Numbered from the stretch's first letter, positions 44,739-52,972 are shown. The stretch is DNA of 64,000 bases from Castellaniella sp040276085 (GCF_040276085.1 NZ_JBELOK010000001.1:124001-188000); one strand, 5' to 3'. Notes: generated by a model from the sequence alone, not told the origin. Numbers and translations are program-made.

Positions 44739-46237
44739 TTCAGCCATCCCCCTTCAGTCATGACCTGCGCCAGCCGCTCTTCGGCTTCACGGCAGTGGGT
44801 GAGAGCGTCCTTGAATGCCGCGATAGCATCGGGCAGCGGTGGGATGTCTTCCTGCAATGGCGGCAGCACATAGCGCGAAATGTTCAGCGTCCAGTCCTCG
44901 GCTTTGATCTCGTCGAGGCTGACCACGCGGACTGCGTCCTGCACATCGGCAAAGCCGCGATACCAGCCGAGGATTTCGGCGGCGTGCTCGGACTCCAGAT
45001 AGTTTTGCGCACGGCCCCGACGGAACAGTCGTGAGGCATCGGCGATTAGCACCTTCTTCTTGTGCTTGGCCGGCTTGCGCTTACGCAGGACCAGGATGCA
45101 CGCAGCCAGGCCGGTGCCGTAGAACAGGTTGGGCGCCAAGCCGATCACGGCCTCGACCAGATCCATCTCTAGTAGCTTCTGGCGGATGTTGCCTTCCACA
45201 CCTTTGCGGAACAGAGCGCCCTGGGGCAGCACCACGCCCATCCGACCGCTAACGTCGGCCATCGACTTGACCATGTGCTGCACCCACGCGAAGTCACCGC
45301 TGGATGAGGGTGGTAGGCCAGCAAAATTGCGGCCGAAGGAATCGTTCAGCCACAGATCTTCGCCCCACTTTTCCAGCGAAAACGGCGGGTTGGCGATGAC
45401 GCAGTCGAACATGGCCAGTCGGTCGCCCTCGAAGAAGGCTGGGTTGCGCAGCGTGTCGCCACGCACCACCTGGAAGTCCTCGATGCCGTGGAGGAACAAG
45501 TTCATCCGCGCGATGGACGAGGTAGTGAGGTTCTTCTCTTGCCCGTACAGCTTGCCCCAAAGCCGCTTCACGTCACCATGTTGTTCCTTCACGTGCTGCA
45601 CGGCTGCGAGCAACATACCGCCGGTCCCGCAGGCCGGGTCGTAGATGGTCTCGGCTTCCTTGGGACCTAGCATGCCGATCATCAACCGCACCACGCTGCG
45701 CGGGGTGTAGAACTCGCCGGCCTTCTTGTTGGTGGCGTCGGCGAACTTCTTGATCAGGTACTCATAGGCGTCGCCAAGCAGATCCGAAGCGACGTTCTTG
45801 TTGCCAAACGGCAGTTTGGAGAAGTGCTCGATCAGGTCCCTGAGCAGGGCATCCGAAAGCCGCTCTTTGTTTGACCACTGGGCATCGCCGAACACGCCGT
45901 ACAGAGTGTCTGGGTTGGCTTTCTCGATCTCGCGCATCGCGCGCTGAAGGACCGCCCCAACATTGCTGGCCTTGGTGCGAACGTCGTTCCAGTGGCAGTC
46001 TTCCGGGATCTGGAAGCGGTGCGACTCCGGAAACCAGGCCAGTTGCTCATCGCCAGTCTCATCAATGATCTCCTGGTACTCCTCGTCCCAGACATCGCAG
46101 ATGCGCTTGAAGAACAGCAGCGGAAAAATGTAGGTTTTGAAGTCAGCTGCATCTACTGGACCGCGCAAAATATTGGCGGATTCCCAAAGGTGACCTTCAA
46201 CCTGACTAGCCGTTATCTTTGAAGGCACAACATTCAT
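44735..46237 (-). CDS. hsdM: First type I DNA methyltransferase subunit, HsdM1
   Basis: A 500-residue N6-adenine methyltransferase. HsdM_N helical domain first, then EFYTPR at 175-180, the SAM motif DPACGTGG at 200-207 and the catalytic NPPF at 283-286. A second full HsdM follows with a four-base overlap, and only one HsdS is in the operon. Either the two form a mixed M1-M2-S enzyme or each methylates in a different complex. The start overlaps the small RHH gene (ATGA). Confidence 0.93.
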   Translation of the reverse strand: MNVVPSKITASQVEGHLWESANILRGPVDAADFKTYIFPLLFFKRICDVWDEEYQEIIDETGDEQLAWFPESHRFQIPEDCHWNDVRTKASNVGAVLQRAMREIEKANPDTLYGVFGDAQWSNKERLSDALLRDLIEHFSKLPFGNKNVASDLLGDAYEYLIKKFADATNKKAGEFYTPRSVVRLMIGMLGPKEAETIYDPACGTGGMLLAAVQHVKEQHGDVKRLWGKLYGQEKNLTTSSIARMNLFLHGIEDFQVVRGDTLRNPAFFEGDRLAMFDCVIANPPFSLEKWGEDLWLNDSFGRNFAGLPPSSSGDFAWVQHMVKSMADVSGRMGVVLPQGALFRKGVEGNIRQKLLEMDLVEAVIGLAPNLFYGTGLAACILVLRKRKPAKHKKKVLIADASRLFRRGRAQNYLESEHAAEILGWYRGFADVQDAVRVVSLDEIKAEDWTLNISRYVLPPLQEDIPPLPDAIAAFKDALTHCREAEERLAQVMTEGGWLK

Positions 46238-46431
46238 TTCGACGACACCTCGTCCAGTTGAGGATAGAGCGGCATATCGAAAATCAAACTGTGTTGCTTG
46301 GCATACTCAAGGACCAACACCTCCACCATAGACGCAACCGATCGCCGTTCGCGTTCCGCTGCCATCCTCAAAAGATGCTTGATATCAGCAGATGTGCGAA
46401 TAGAAAGGGTCTCATCCTTGCGGCGTGACAT
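46234..46431 (-). CDS. Ribbon-helix-helix regulator heading the RM operon
   Basis: A 65-residue protein of the Arc/CopG fold: a short N-terminal strand (DETLSIRTSADIKHLL), two helices (AAERERRSVASMVEVLVLEY) and a short tail. Such proteins bind DNA as dimers of dimers and usually repress their own promoter. The stop overlaps the hsdM1 start by four bases, so the regulator is co-translated with the methyltransferase. An inverted repeat fitting its operator lies about 33 bases upstream. Confidence 0.8.
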   Translation of the reverse strand: MSRRKDETLSIRTSADIKHLLRMAAERERRSVASMVEVLVLEYAKQHSLIFDMPLYPQLDEVSSK

Positions 46432-46463
46432 AGTCGGTGATCTCGTGACGGCGACGTAGCGCC

Positions 46464-46483
46464 AATGTACTGCATGTTACATT
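46464..46483. promoter_or_regulatory. Candidate RHH operator upstream of the RM operon
   Basis: AATGTA (46464-46469) and TACATT (46478-46483) form an inverted repeat around eight bases. TGTA/TACA half-sites are typical of ribbon-helix-helix regulators. It is 33 bases before the regulator start. Short arms make this tentative. Confidence 0.45.
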
Positions 46484-46499
46484 ACTTCACAAACCAAAC

Positions 46500-47576
46500 T
46501 CAGCCACCGCTACCCATCCGAGACAGGTCTTGCTTCCCAAGATCACGCGCATGCTCCATTTGGAACTCTGATGTAGCGCCCTTTATCGGACGCACACCAG
46601 CGATCGCAACCGGTCGTAGGGCGTCACCTGTTGCCTGTCTCGCCTGCCCATAATACCGGCGCGTCTTGGCCGATACGTGTCCCAGCCCCTGGCTGACAAC
46701 GTCCCCAGCATGGGTACGTTTCATATCCGCTGCCCATTGGTGTCGAAAACAATATGCAGTTACAGCGTGAGGATGTTTTGGCCATAAACACTCAGCCAGA
46801 CGGCGGATCTCCACGGTGAAATTTCCGACATGTTCAATTTGTACAGTCACAGGCGCAGCACTACCGCTGGCATCAAGCTCGCCGGTGATAGCCTGAACCA
46901 GAGGATGGGAATCATTGGCCCGATAGGCGATTAGCCGGTAAGGCTGACCCTGCCGATCATTGACTTTGGCCCCCTTAACACGGAAAACAATCTGATCTTC
47001 AGGGTAACGCTCACGCCAGACAACCACACCGAACGCAAGCTCCGCTGGACGACATCCAGTCAATGCGGCCACCAGCATTGCAAGACCATATTTCCCATTC
47101 CTTGCACGCTGACAGATCTGCTGCCGCCAATCGGCTGGAAGTCCACGCAGCGCCTTCCGCTTGCTGATTCGCTTGCTTCGTGTCGACGTGAAGCCCCGCT
47201 TTTGTTGCTCGCGATACTGGATCAACAGATCACGATGACCTTGCCAGCTACTGATCTGGTGAGAGTCAAGCTGACCTCCCGCCCGGCGACGAAACTCTTC
47301 CTCTGACATCAATTTCCGATGCTGCGTTGCCAATAGGTAGCGGACCGCTGCCATCCGTTTGTGATACGTGGAAGACCGTGAGGTGGTCAACACCACGTCC
47401 ATCAGCCTCATACCAGACTGTGTAGCTCTATTGACTAATCCCCAGGTTACCTTCGCATAATCAACTTTTGTTCGCTTAGATACGGTCCCTATAGGATCCC
47501 TACCCCGACAAATCTCGTCAAACACGCCTTGAGACTCAAAGACCAGCATAGACACATCATCGTCAACGGCCAACAT
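46500..47576 (-). CDS. Tyrosine-recombinase-like protein, second in island
   Basis: A 358-residue protein with the C-terminal fold of tyrosine recombinases. Box I Arg is in TGCRPAEL, box II in AYCFRHQWAADM, box III in QGLGHVSAKTRRYYGQ with the candidate Tyr. Box II normally reads H-x-x-R; here the His position is Tyr, so activity may be altered. The N-terminal half has no clear arm-binding domain. Start at ATG 47576, just after the upstream stop with AGAGGT in front. It may serve element maintenance or resolution rather than integration. Confidence 0.65.
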   Translation of the reverse strand: MLAVDDDVSMLVFESQGVFDEICRGRDPIGTVSKRTKVDYAKVTWGLVNRATQSGMRLMDVVLTTSRSSTYHKRMAAVRYLLATQHRKLMSEEEFRRRAGGQLDSHQISSWQGHRDLLIQYREQQKRGFTSTRSKRISKRKALRGLPADWRQQICQRARNGKYGLAMLVAALTGCRPAELAFGVVVWRERYPEDQIVFRVKGAKVNDRQGQPYRLIAYRANDSHPLVQAITGELDASGSAAPVTVQIEHVGNFTVEIRRLAECLWPKHPHAVTAYCFRHQWAADMKRTHAGDVVSQGLGHVSAKTRRYYGQARQATGDALRPVAIAGVRPIKGATSEFQMEHARDLGKQDLSRMGSGG

Positions 47577-47578
47577 GG

Positions 47579-48355
47579 CTACCTCTGCCAATCGGCATTA
47601 CAAGACTGTAGATGCTTTGCCAGATGCTGGGTCAGAGGATATGCAGACCTGGGTGGACTGGGAGACCGATAGCGTTCGACCATCGCCTTGATCACCAACT
47701 GAGGATCATGCCGGATTGAACCATCCTGAATCGCCACCTGGATGGCTCGGTGGACATCTCCCTGAAACTCAAGCGGAATGCCCGACATATCCACAGATTG
47801 TGGATAACTATTTTCCGTTGTCGTTTCAGTTAATAGTTTCTGTTGTTCGTTACTGTTATGCCGAACTTTTCCTGCAGAGGTATCGATACCATATCCATAC
47901 CCTTCGGCAGAGGTATCAACCAACCCCGTCAGGACCGCACTGAGCCAGTGTCGCTGCTCCTCCATCAAGCGGCTGCGATAGTCCGTCAGAAATTCGTCCA
48001 GCCAGGAAGCCGGAATACGGTTTATCTCCTCCACAGCTCGGCCGCGCAACTTCACACCCATCGTTTGCCGAGCATTATGGTGTTCCCACCAGACGCGTAC
48101 CCAGACCATGAGACGTTCATCATCGTAGCGAGCCAGAGCCCTCTCCTGCAGCCGATTGACGACATCCCGCCACTGCTCCTGCGTCCAGCCAAGCTCAGCC
48201 CCCGCATGGCGTGGTACGAGCGTATAGACCCCCGTAATGTTGCTCTTCGGCCCAGTCAACAGATGGATGAGCGCAAACTTGTCTTCGGAGGTGCACCCCT
48301 CCAGCCGGGGCGCATGCCAAAAGTTTTGGTCATTGATTGTTCGTTGGCGCCCCAT
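47579..48355 (-). CDS. Replication/regulatory-like protein of the island
   Basis: A 258-residue protein without a named family. The N-terminal 110 residues have a winged-helix feel (FALIHLLTGPKSNITGVYTL, then LGWTQEQWRDVVNRLQERAL), as in phage and plasmid replication-initiation helper proteins. The C-terminal part is polar and probably flexible. It follows the AlpA-like gene by one base and precedes the recombinase-like gene by two, with GGAGG before its ATG. A role in island replication or excision control is inferred only from position. Confidence 0.55.
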   Translation of the reverse strand: MGRQRTINDQNFWHAPRLEGCTSEDKFALIHLLTGPKSNITGVYTLVPRHAGAELGWTQEQWRDVVNRLQERALARYDDERLMVWVRVWWEHHNARQTMGVKLRGRAVEEINRIPASWLDEFLTDYRSRLMEEQRHWLSAVLTGLVDTSAEGYGYGIDTSAGKVRHNSNEQQKLLTETTTENSYPQSVDMSGIPLEFQGDVHRAIQVAIQDGSIRHDPQLVIKAMVERYRSPSPPRSAYPLTQHLAKHLQSCNADWQR

Positions 48356-48356
48356 T

Positions 48357-48554
48357 TCAGTCCTCCTGGGACGAAACTGGACGCGCAGCCGCTTGGTTCT
48401 CTAGCCATCGATCGATCTCATGCTCCAGAAAGCCGACGGCACGACCACCCAGGTTAATCGGTTTTGGAAAATCTGTTTGCTGACACAGACGCCATAGGGT
48501 CGTACGGCTGAGCGCAATCTTGCTGCAGGTCTCCTGGATACGCAGAATCTTCAT
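48357..48554 (-). CDS. AlpA-family excisionase-like regulator
   Basis: A 65-residue MerR/AlpA-type helix-turn-helix protein: KILRIQETCSKIALSRTTLW, then a wing ending in INLGGRAVGFLEHEIDRWLE, with a short polar tail. In P4-like elements AlpA activates or assists excision by the integrase, which fits its place in the integrase module. A strong hairpin separates it from the integrase pair. Confidence 0.85.
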   Translation of the reverse strand: MKILRIQETCSKIALSRTTLWRLCQQTDFPKPINLGGRAVGFLEHEIDRWLENQAAARPVSSQED

Positions 48555-48613
48555 GATGAACCTCGAAACGAATTGAACGTGGGGCCATGATCCATGCGAT
48601 ACAGATAAAAGTC

Positions 48614-48654
48614 GCGGGCATTAAAGCCGAAGAAAACTCAGCTTTAATGCCCGC
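48614..48654 (-). terminator. Hairpin between the integrase pair and the alpA unit
   Basis: GCGGGCATTAAAGC and GCTTTAATGCCCGC form a perfect 14-bp stem with a 13-base loop. On the minus strand the stem is followed by GACTTTTATC. It lies after the 283-residue gene and before alpA, so it probably ends the integrase transcript. Confidence 0.6.
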
Positions 48655-48690
48655 ACAATATCCCCAGTAATGGCGAGGCCTGACGGCCGC

Positions 48691-49542
48691 CTACCTACGA
48701 TCCTTTGGAATGAAGTTCGGCATCCCCTTCCACTCCTCGCTCACGCAGTTGTGAAGGCTGACCTCGAACCACTCTTCCTCGTCATACTCGTCTTCCGGGC
48801 CATACGTCACCCTGACTGGATGCAGCACAGGAGTGGCGCGCAATGCACGCAAGACCGTCAAGGCCCTGCTTGTAGCCCTGGCCTGGGCAACGCCGGCCAT
48901 CTCAAAGACAGCTGCCAGGCAATACACAACATCGGGCAGCCTGGGAGGATCCTGATCCTTCACTTGACGGCTGCTATTGGCCATCCTAATTGGCGACCAT
49001 CCCGTCGCATGACAAATCCTGACAAATTCTCGCGCGGCCCAGTGTTCAGTATGTAATTTTGCGCGGCCAGTTCGGGATGCTCGTGAAAGCTTTGCAGAGG
49101 CCTTTCCCAAGCCCTCCAACGCGTCATCCAGTATTGTCACGGGCAGGGCACGAAATGGCCAACCTATTGCGCAATACGTCTCTGCACGGCCCTCACGTTC
49201 GTCCATGCTGGCATTTGCCCACTGACGACTCATCTGCGCCTCCAACGCCTGGATCTCAGCGGGTTCGAGTCCTGCCTGCAGCATTTGAAGCTGCTGTACG
49301 CGAGCGCTGACCTTGGCAAACTTGGTCCGAGCATCATCTTGCTCAGATTGTCGTTGCTGACGATATTGATATTCTTTTGCCAGTCCGAACATGTGCTGGC
49401 AAAAGCGGCCACGATCGCGAAACACGGCAAAGCCCTTCCGGCGAAGACGAAGTTCCGTCTCGACAGTAAGCTGAACGAACTTCTGCTGTGCCGAAGTCAG
49501 CCTTCCCTCACACCCTTCAGGTAAATACGGTAGCTCCTTCAT
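48691..49542 (-). CDS. Unknown island protein coupled to the integrase
   Basis: A 283-residue protein without a family I recognise. It is rich in Arg, Gln and Glu. Residues about 50-110 are likely helical and coiled (YQYRQQRQSEQDDARTKFAK, then SARVQQLQMLQAGLEPAEIQ), and the C-terminus is acidic then basic. The ATG at 49542 overlaps the integrase stop (ATGA) and follows GGAAAGGG, so the two proteins are made together. A DNA-bound accessory role in integration or excision is possible. Confidence 0.6.
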   Translation of the reverse strand: MKELPYLPEGCEGRLTSAQQKFVQLTVETELRLRRKGFAVFRDRGRFCQHMFGLAKEYQYRQQRQSEQDDARTKFAKVSARVQQLQMLQAGLEPAEIQALEAQMSRQWANASMDEREGRAETYCAIGWPFRALPVTILDDALEGLGKASAKLSRASRTGRAKLHTEHWAAREFVRICHATGWSPIRMANSSRQVKDQDPPRLPDVVYCLAAVFEMAGVAQARATSRALTVLRALRATPVLHPVRVTYGPEDEYDEEEWFEVSLHNCVSEEWKGMPNFIPKDRR

Positions 49543-50708
49543 CGCCCTTTCCATTTCTCCAGATGATCTGCCCAATCCTGCATCATGGCCTTGCACTCGT
49601 CAAAGTACGTCGCATGGTTGTAGGCGCGGCGCACATTGTTCTGGTCGGCATGAGCCAACTGCGCCTCGATGGCATCCGGCCGATATCCCATTTCATTCAG
49701 CCGGGTACTGCCACTGGTGCGAGTGGCATGGGGGCTGTAGGTTCCACTCCACCCCAATACCTTCAGGGCTTGGCGTAGGGACGCCACTGACATCGGCGCA
49801 TGACGATTATCTCTACCCGGAAAAAGATGCTTGCGGTTACCTGTCAGCATACGCAACCCATTAAGCATCGTCACCGCCTGACGGGGCAAGGGCATTACAT
49901 GGGTTTTCCTGGCCTTCATGCGACGCGCAGGGATGCTCCAGATAGCTGCCTCCAGATCAAACTCTGACCACTCCGCTTCTGCAACCTCGGATGGCCGTGC
50001 CAGCGTCCACCACATGAGCTGCATGCAGTAGTTCACCTGATAAGTGCAACGATGGTTGTCGAAATCGCGCAGCAGCTTGCCGATTTGTTCGGTCGTCAGT
50101 GCTGTCTTGTGCTGGGTCTTGTTGGCCGGTATGGCCTTGCGCACCGGCCATACGGGATCCGTATCTGCCCTCAAGGTTGCCACGGCAAACTCAAACACGG
50201 CCGACATAGTCCGTCGCGCCTCTGCCGCCACGGAGGGCGCTCCACGTTTCACTGTGGCCTGCAGAATGCCCAGAACATGTGCCGGGGTAACATCGCGCAC
50301 CGGCATCTTGCCGATACTCGGAAAGACGACGCGCGTCAGCATGTCCAAGCGTCGATCCTTGGTCACATCCTTCCAGTCTTTCGTCTGCAGCCATTCCCTG
50401 GCGACTGCTTCAAAGGTATTTTTCGCCTCGCTGGCCCGCCTGACGCGGTCAAGCTGCCGTTGCTGGGCGGGGTTGATACCCTGCTTCACAAGCTTGCGCG
50501 CAGCCTCACAAAGCTCGCGAGCCTGGGATAGCGTCACTTCGGAATAATTGCCCAAGGCATACATGCTGGCCTTGCCACTGAGGGTATAGCGATAGCGCCA
50601 AGCCTTCACGCCAGAGGGCTTGACCTCCAGATAGAGACCACGATGGTCATTGAGCCGATACAGCTTGTCCCGAGGCTTGGCATTGCGGCAATGCGCGTCC
50701 GTGAGCAT
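49539..50708 (-). CDS. int: P4-type tyrosine integrase
   Basis: A 389-residue integrase. The N-terminal 90 residues are the DUF4102-type arm-binding domain (KLYRLNDHRGLYLEVKPSGV, KAWRYRY). The catalytic residues are Arg in LARPSEVAEA, His and Arg in SPHATRTSGST, His in LAHADQNN, and the nucleophile Tyr in YNHATYFD or just before. It sits at the island end next to the ychF attachment site, as expected for the enzyme that integrated it. AT-rich TGAGTAC repeats upstream (50740-50815) recall those at the left edge and may be arm sites. Confidence 0.9.
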   Translation of the reverse strand: MLTDAHCRNAKPRDKLYRLNDHRGLYLEVKPSGVKAWRYRYTLSGKASMYALGNYSEVTLSQARELCEAARKLVKQGINPAQQRQLDRVRRASEAKNTFEAVAREWLQTKDWKDVTKDRRLDMLTRVVFPSIGKMPVRDVTPAHVLGILQATVKRGAPSVAAEARRTMSAVFEFAVATLRADTDPVWPVRKAIPANKTQHKTALTTEQIGKLLRDFDNHRCTYQVNYCMQLMWWTLARPSEVAEAEWSEFDLEAAIWSIPARRMKARKTHVMPLPRQAVTMLNGLRMLTGNRKHLFPGRDNRHAPMSVASLRQALKVLGWSGTYSPHATRTSGSTRLNEMGYRPDAIEAQLAHADQNNVRRAYNHATYFDECKAMMQDWADHLEKWKGR

Positions 50709-50927
50709 GGTGTGCTACCTTTGAAAACAGGGCAATTTCACCACTATACTCATATATTATGGTTGCATCAACCACATGTACTCAATTATGTACTCACAAA
50801 ATGCTTGGCAACCCCAGAAAAATACAGGAACAGATCGAAACCAAAAAACTGCGTATTCACGCGGTTTTTCAGACGAATTGATGCTTTCATCTTGTTCCAG
50901 GAAACTCCATGGAACCGACTATTCCGT

Positions 50928-52019
50928 CTAGACGTTAAACAAAAAATTCATGACGTCGCCATCCTTGACCACGTAATCCTTGCCCTCGGCGCGCATTTTC
51001 CCGGCCTCTTTGGCGCCGTGTTCGCCCTGGCAGGCGATGAAGTCTTCGAAGCTGATGGTTTGTGCACGGATGAAGCCACGCTCGAAATCCGTGTGAATCA
51101 CCCCCGCAGCCTGGGGAGCCGTGGCGCCCACCGGGATGGTCCAGGCGCGCACCTCTTTGACGCCGGCGGTGAAATACGTTTGCAGCCCAAGCAGCTGGTA
51201 GCCGGCACGAACCACGCGATCGAGCCCGGGCTCTGTCATGCCCATGTCTTCCAGAAACACGCTCTTGTCGTCCTCGTCCAGATCGGCGATCTCGGCTTCG
51301 ATGGCAGCACACACGGCCACCACCGGCGCGTTCTCGGCTGCGGCGTAATCCTGCACGGCATTGAGATGGGGATTGTTCTTGAAGCCATCGTCGCGCACGT
51401 TGGCAACATACATGGCACGCTTGGCGGTAATAAAGCAGTATCCCCGGATTGCGGCCTGCTCGTCTTCGTCCAGGCCCAGGCTGCGCACCGACTTGCCAGC
51501 ATCCAGTGCAGCCACGATGCGCTCAAGCAGGGCCACCAGACGGATGGCTTCTTTATCCCCGGAGTTAGCCAGTTTGCGATTCTTTTGCAGGATTTTGTCG
51601 GCGGTGGCAAGATCCGCCAGGGCGAGCTCGGTGTTGATGACTTCGATGTCGGACACCGGATTGACCCGGCCCGCCACGTGGATCACGTTTTCGTCTTCGA
51701 AACAGCGCACCACGTGCACAATGGCATCGGTTTCGCGGATATTGGCCAGAAACTGGTTGCCCAGGCCCTCGCCTTTGGACGCCCCGGCCACCAGGCCGGC
51801 AATGTCTACAAACTCGACCACGGCCGGCAGGATGCGCTCGGGACTAACGATAGCGGCCAACTGTGCCAGCCGGTGATCCGGCACCTCGACCACCCCCACA
51901 TTGGGTTCGATGGTGCAAAAGGGGTAGTTCTCTGCGGCAATGCCAGCTTTTGTCAGGGCATTGAACAGAGTGGATTTGCCGACGTTGGGCAGGCCAACGA
52001 TGCCGCATTGCAGTGCCAT
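50928..52019 (-). CDS. ychF: Ribosome-binding ATPase YchF
   Basis: A 363-residue Obg-family P-loop protein that binds ATP rather than GTP and associates with ribosomes, with a role in stress response. GLPNVGKST is at 9-17; the central coiled part and the TGS domain end MNFLFNV. The final codons and the TAG stop are supplied by the island (right attachment repeat), because the original end with TGA is found 21.55 kb away before miaE. The protein sequence is unchanged by the swap. Confidence 0.95.
   Translation of the reverse strand: MALQCGIVGLPNVGKSTLFNALTKAGIAAENYPFCTIEPNVGVVEVPDHRLAQLAAIVSPERILPAVVEFVDIAGLVAGASKGEGLGNQFLANIRETDAIVHVVRCFEDENVIHVAGRVNPVSDIEVINTELALADLATADKILQKNRKLANSGDKEAIRLVALLERIVAALDAGKSVRSLGLDEDEQAAIRGYCFITAKRAMYVANVRDDGFKNNPHLNAVQDYAAAENAPVVAVCAAIEAEIADLDEDDKSVFLEDMGMTEPGLDRVVRAGYQLLGLQTYFTAGVKEVRAWTIPVGATAPQAAGVIHTDFERGFIRAQTISFEDFIACQGEHGAKEAGKMRAEGKDYVVKDGDVMNFLFNV
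50931..50953. repeat. attR: right attachment repeat within the ychF end
   Basis: GACGTTAAACAAAAAATT then CATGA. It matches the left repeat at 29379-29396 at 16 of 18 positions, including the core TTAAACAA. Reading minus it encodes the last YchF residues Asn-Phe-Leu-Phe-Asn-Val. Differences from the left copy are silent (TTT/TTC, AAC/AAT). Confidence 0.85.
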
Positions 52020-52101
52020 GGGGATCCTGAAGAAAAGTGAAGGAAAATCAGGCCGCTATTGTAGCCCGGCTGCCAAAATGAGGCCGAGGCGTGCTGACGG
52101 C

Positions 52102-52890
52102 CTAGTAAGCAGCCAACTGAGGCGCAAAGTGCAGCAAAATCCCGATGAGCAATAAGGGCCCGCCATTGAAGATTGCGTGCAGCAGCATCGACGTACCCAC
52201 CCCACGCCTGACACGTATCCAACCCAGCACCAGGCCGGTAACCCACTGCGGCAACACCAACAGGGGCAGCAAAACCAGGTTCATGGCGGTCATGCGGAAG
52301 TTGTACAGATGCACGGCGGCAAACGCCAGGGCAACCAGATGGAACAAACCTGGATAATACCGGCCAAACGCCCGCCTGGCACGCCAGGACGCGGCCCAGC
52401 CCTTGCGCCAACGATGCTGTTGCGGATACCACTGCGGTGCCAGGGCCAACAGGCACGCCAGGCTAGCCAGCAGGATGGACGTAGGCCCCGGGCCCTGCAC
52501 CAAAATAGCCACCATCAGTGGCACAAACCACCAAATCATGGCAGGCCGGCGCAGCACGTACCTGAAGGTGAACTCTTCGATGATGGGGGCCCAGATGAAG
52601 GCGGTGAGCCAGGGCAAGTTGTGGAGATCCAGTCGGTGTTGCGCACCGCTGGCCTGTGCGGCAGACAGCGCCAGGGGCGCAAACACCACAAGATTGACTG
52701 TCCAGAGCAGCACCGCCCAATGCAGCAGGCGCCACCACGGCGCATTGATACGAAAATCGGCCCACACCCCATTGCCGGCATGATGCCCCGGCAGCCGCGG
52801 GCCTGGCCGTGGCCGCACCAGAAACCGTAAGAAATCGACAATTTCTTCGCCCATCGTAGGCAAATTTTCTGGCCGCCTGAACCCTCGCAT
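52102..52890 (-). CDS. CPBP-family intramembrane metalloprotease
   Basis: A 262-residue multi-helix inner-membrane protein. The CPBP (Abi/CAAX protease) motifs are in order: EE in WAPIIEEFTFRYVLRR, then the F-x-x-x-H segment FAAVHLYNF, and the last His in LLHAIFNGG. The family cleaves membrane-embedded substrates; the substrate here is unknown. It is inserted between pth and ychF, genes often directly adjacent. A start at 52854 is possible; 52890 was kept because AGGCGAGG precedes it. Confidence 0.82.
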   Translation of the reverse strand: MRGFRRPENLPTMGEEIVDFLRFLVRPRPGPRLPGHHAGNGVWADFRINAPWWRLLHWAVLLWTVNLVVFAPLALSAAQASGAQHRLDLHNLPWLTAFIWAPIIEEFTFRYVLRRPAMIWWFVPLMVAILVQGPGPTSILLASLACLLALAPQWYPQQHRWRKGWAASWRARRAFGRYYPGLFHLVALAFAAVHLYNFRMTAMNLVLLPLLVLPQWVTGLVLGWIRVRRGVGTSMLLHAIFNGGPLLLIGILLHFAPQLAAY

Positions 52891-52972
52891 CCTCGCCTAC
52901 CTTGTGGCTACCCGATGAAATGCATCATGCCAGCCCGGCAAAAAATCCGCCACGCGCATTTTCCCTCCCTTG

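Larger units (their letters stand above)
29381..50950 (-). mobile_element. Integrated defence island (~21.55 kb) in the ychF 3' end
   Basis: Bounded by the repeats at 29379-29400 and 50931-50953, which lie 21,552 bases apart. All genes within are on one strand. At the right end are an integrase, an AlpA-like regulator and replication-like genes. The cargo is a composite restriction operon, an AlbA/Schlafen-like gene and a Gabija-like pair. No conjugation or capsid genes are seen, so it looks like a satellite-type or mobilisable genomic island rather than an ICE or prophage. The two ends regenerate a complete ychF. Confidence 0.88.

Noticed and set aside
29381..50950. Island as a prophage or ICE
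   Set aside because: No capsid, tail, terminase, relaxase or type IV secretion genes; only an integrase module and defence cargo.
50643..52040. 465-codon plus-strand frame opposite ychF and the integrase start
   Set aside because: Antisense shadow of ychF caused by GC-rich third positions; no family features.
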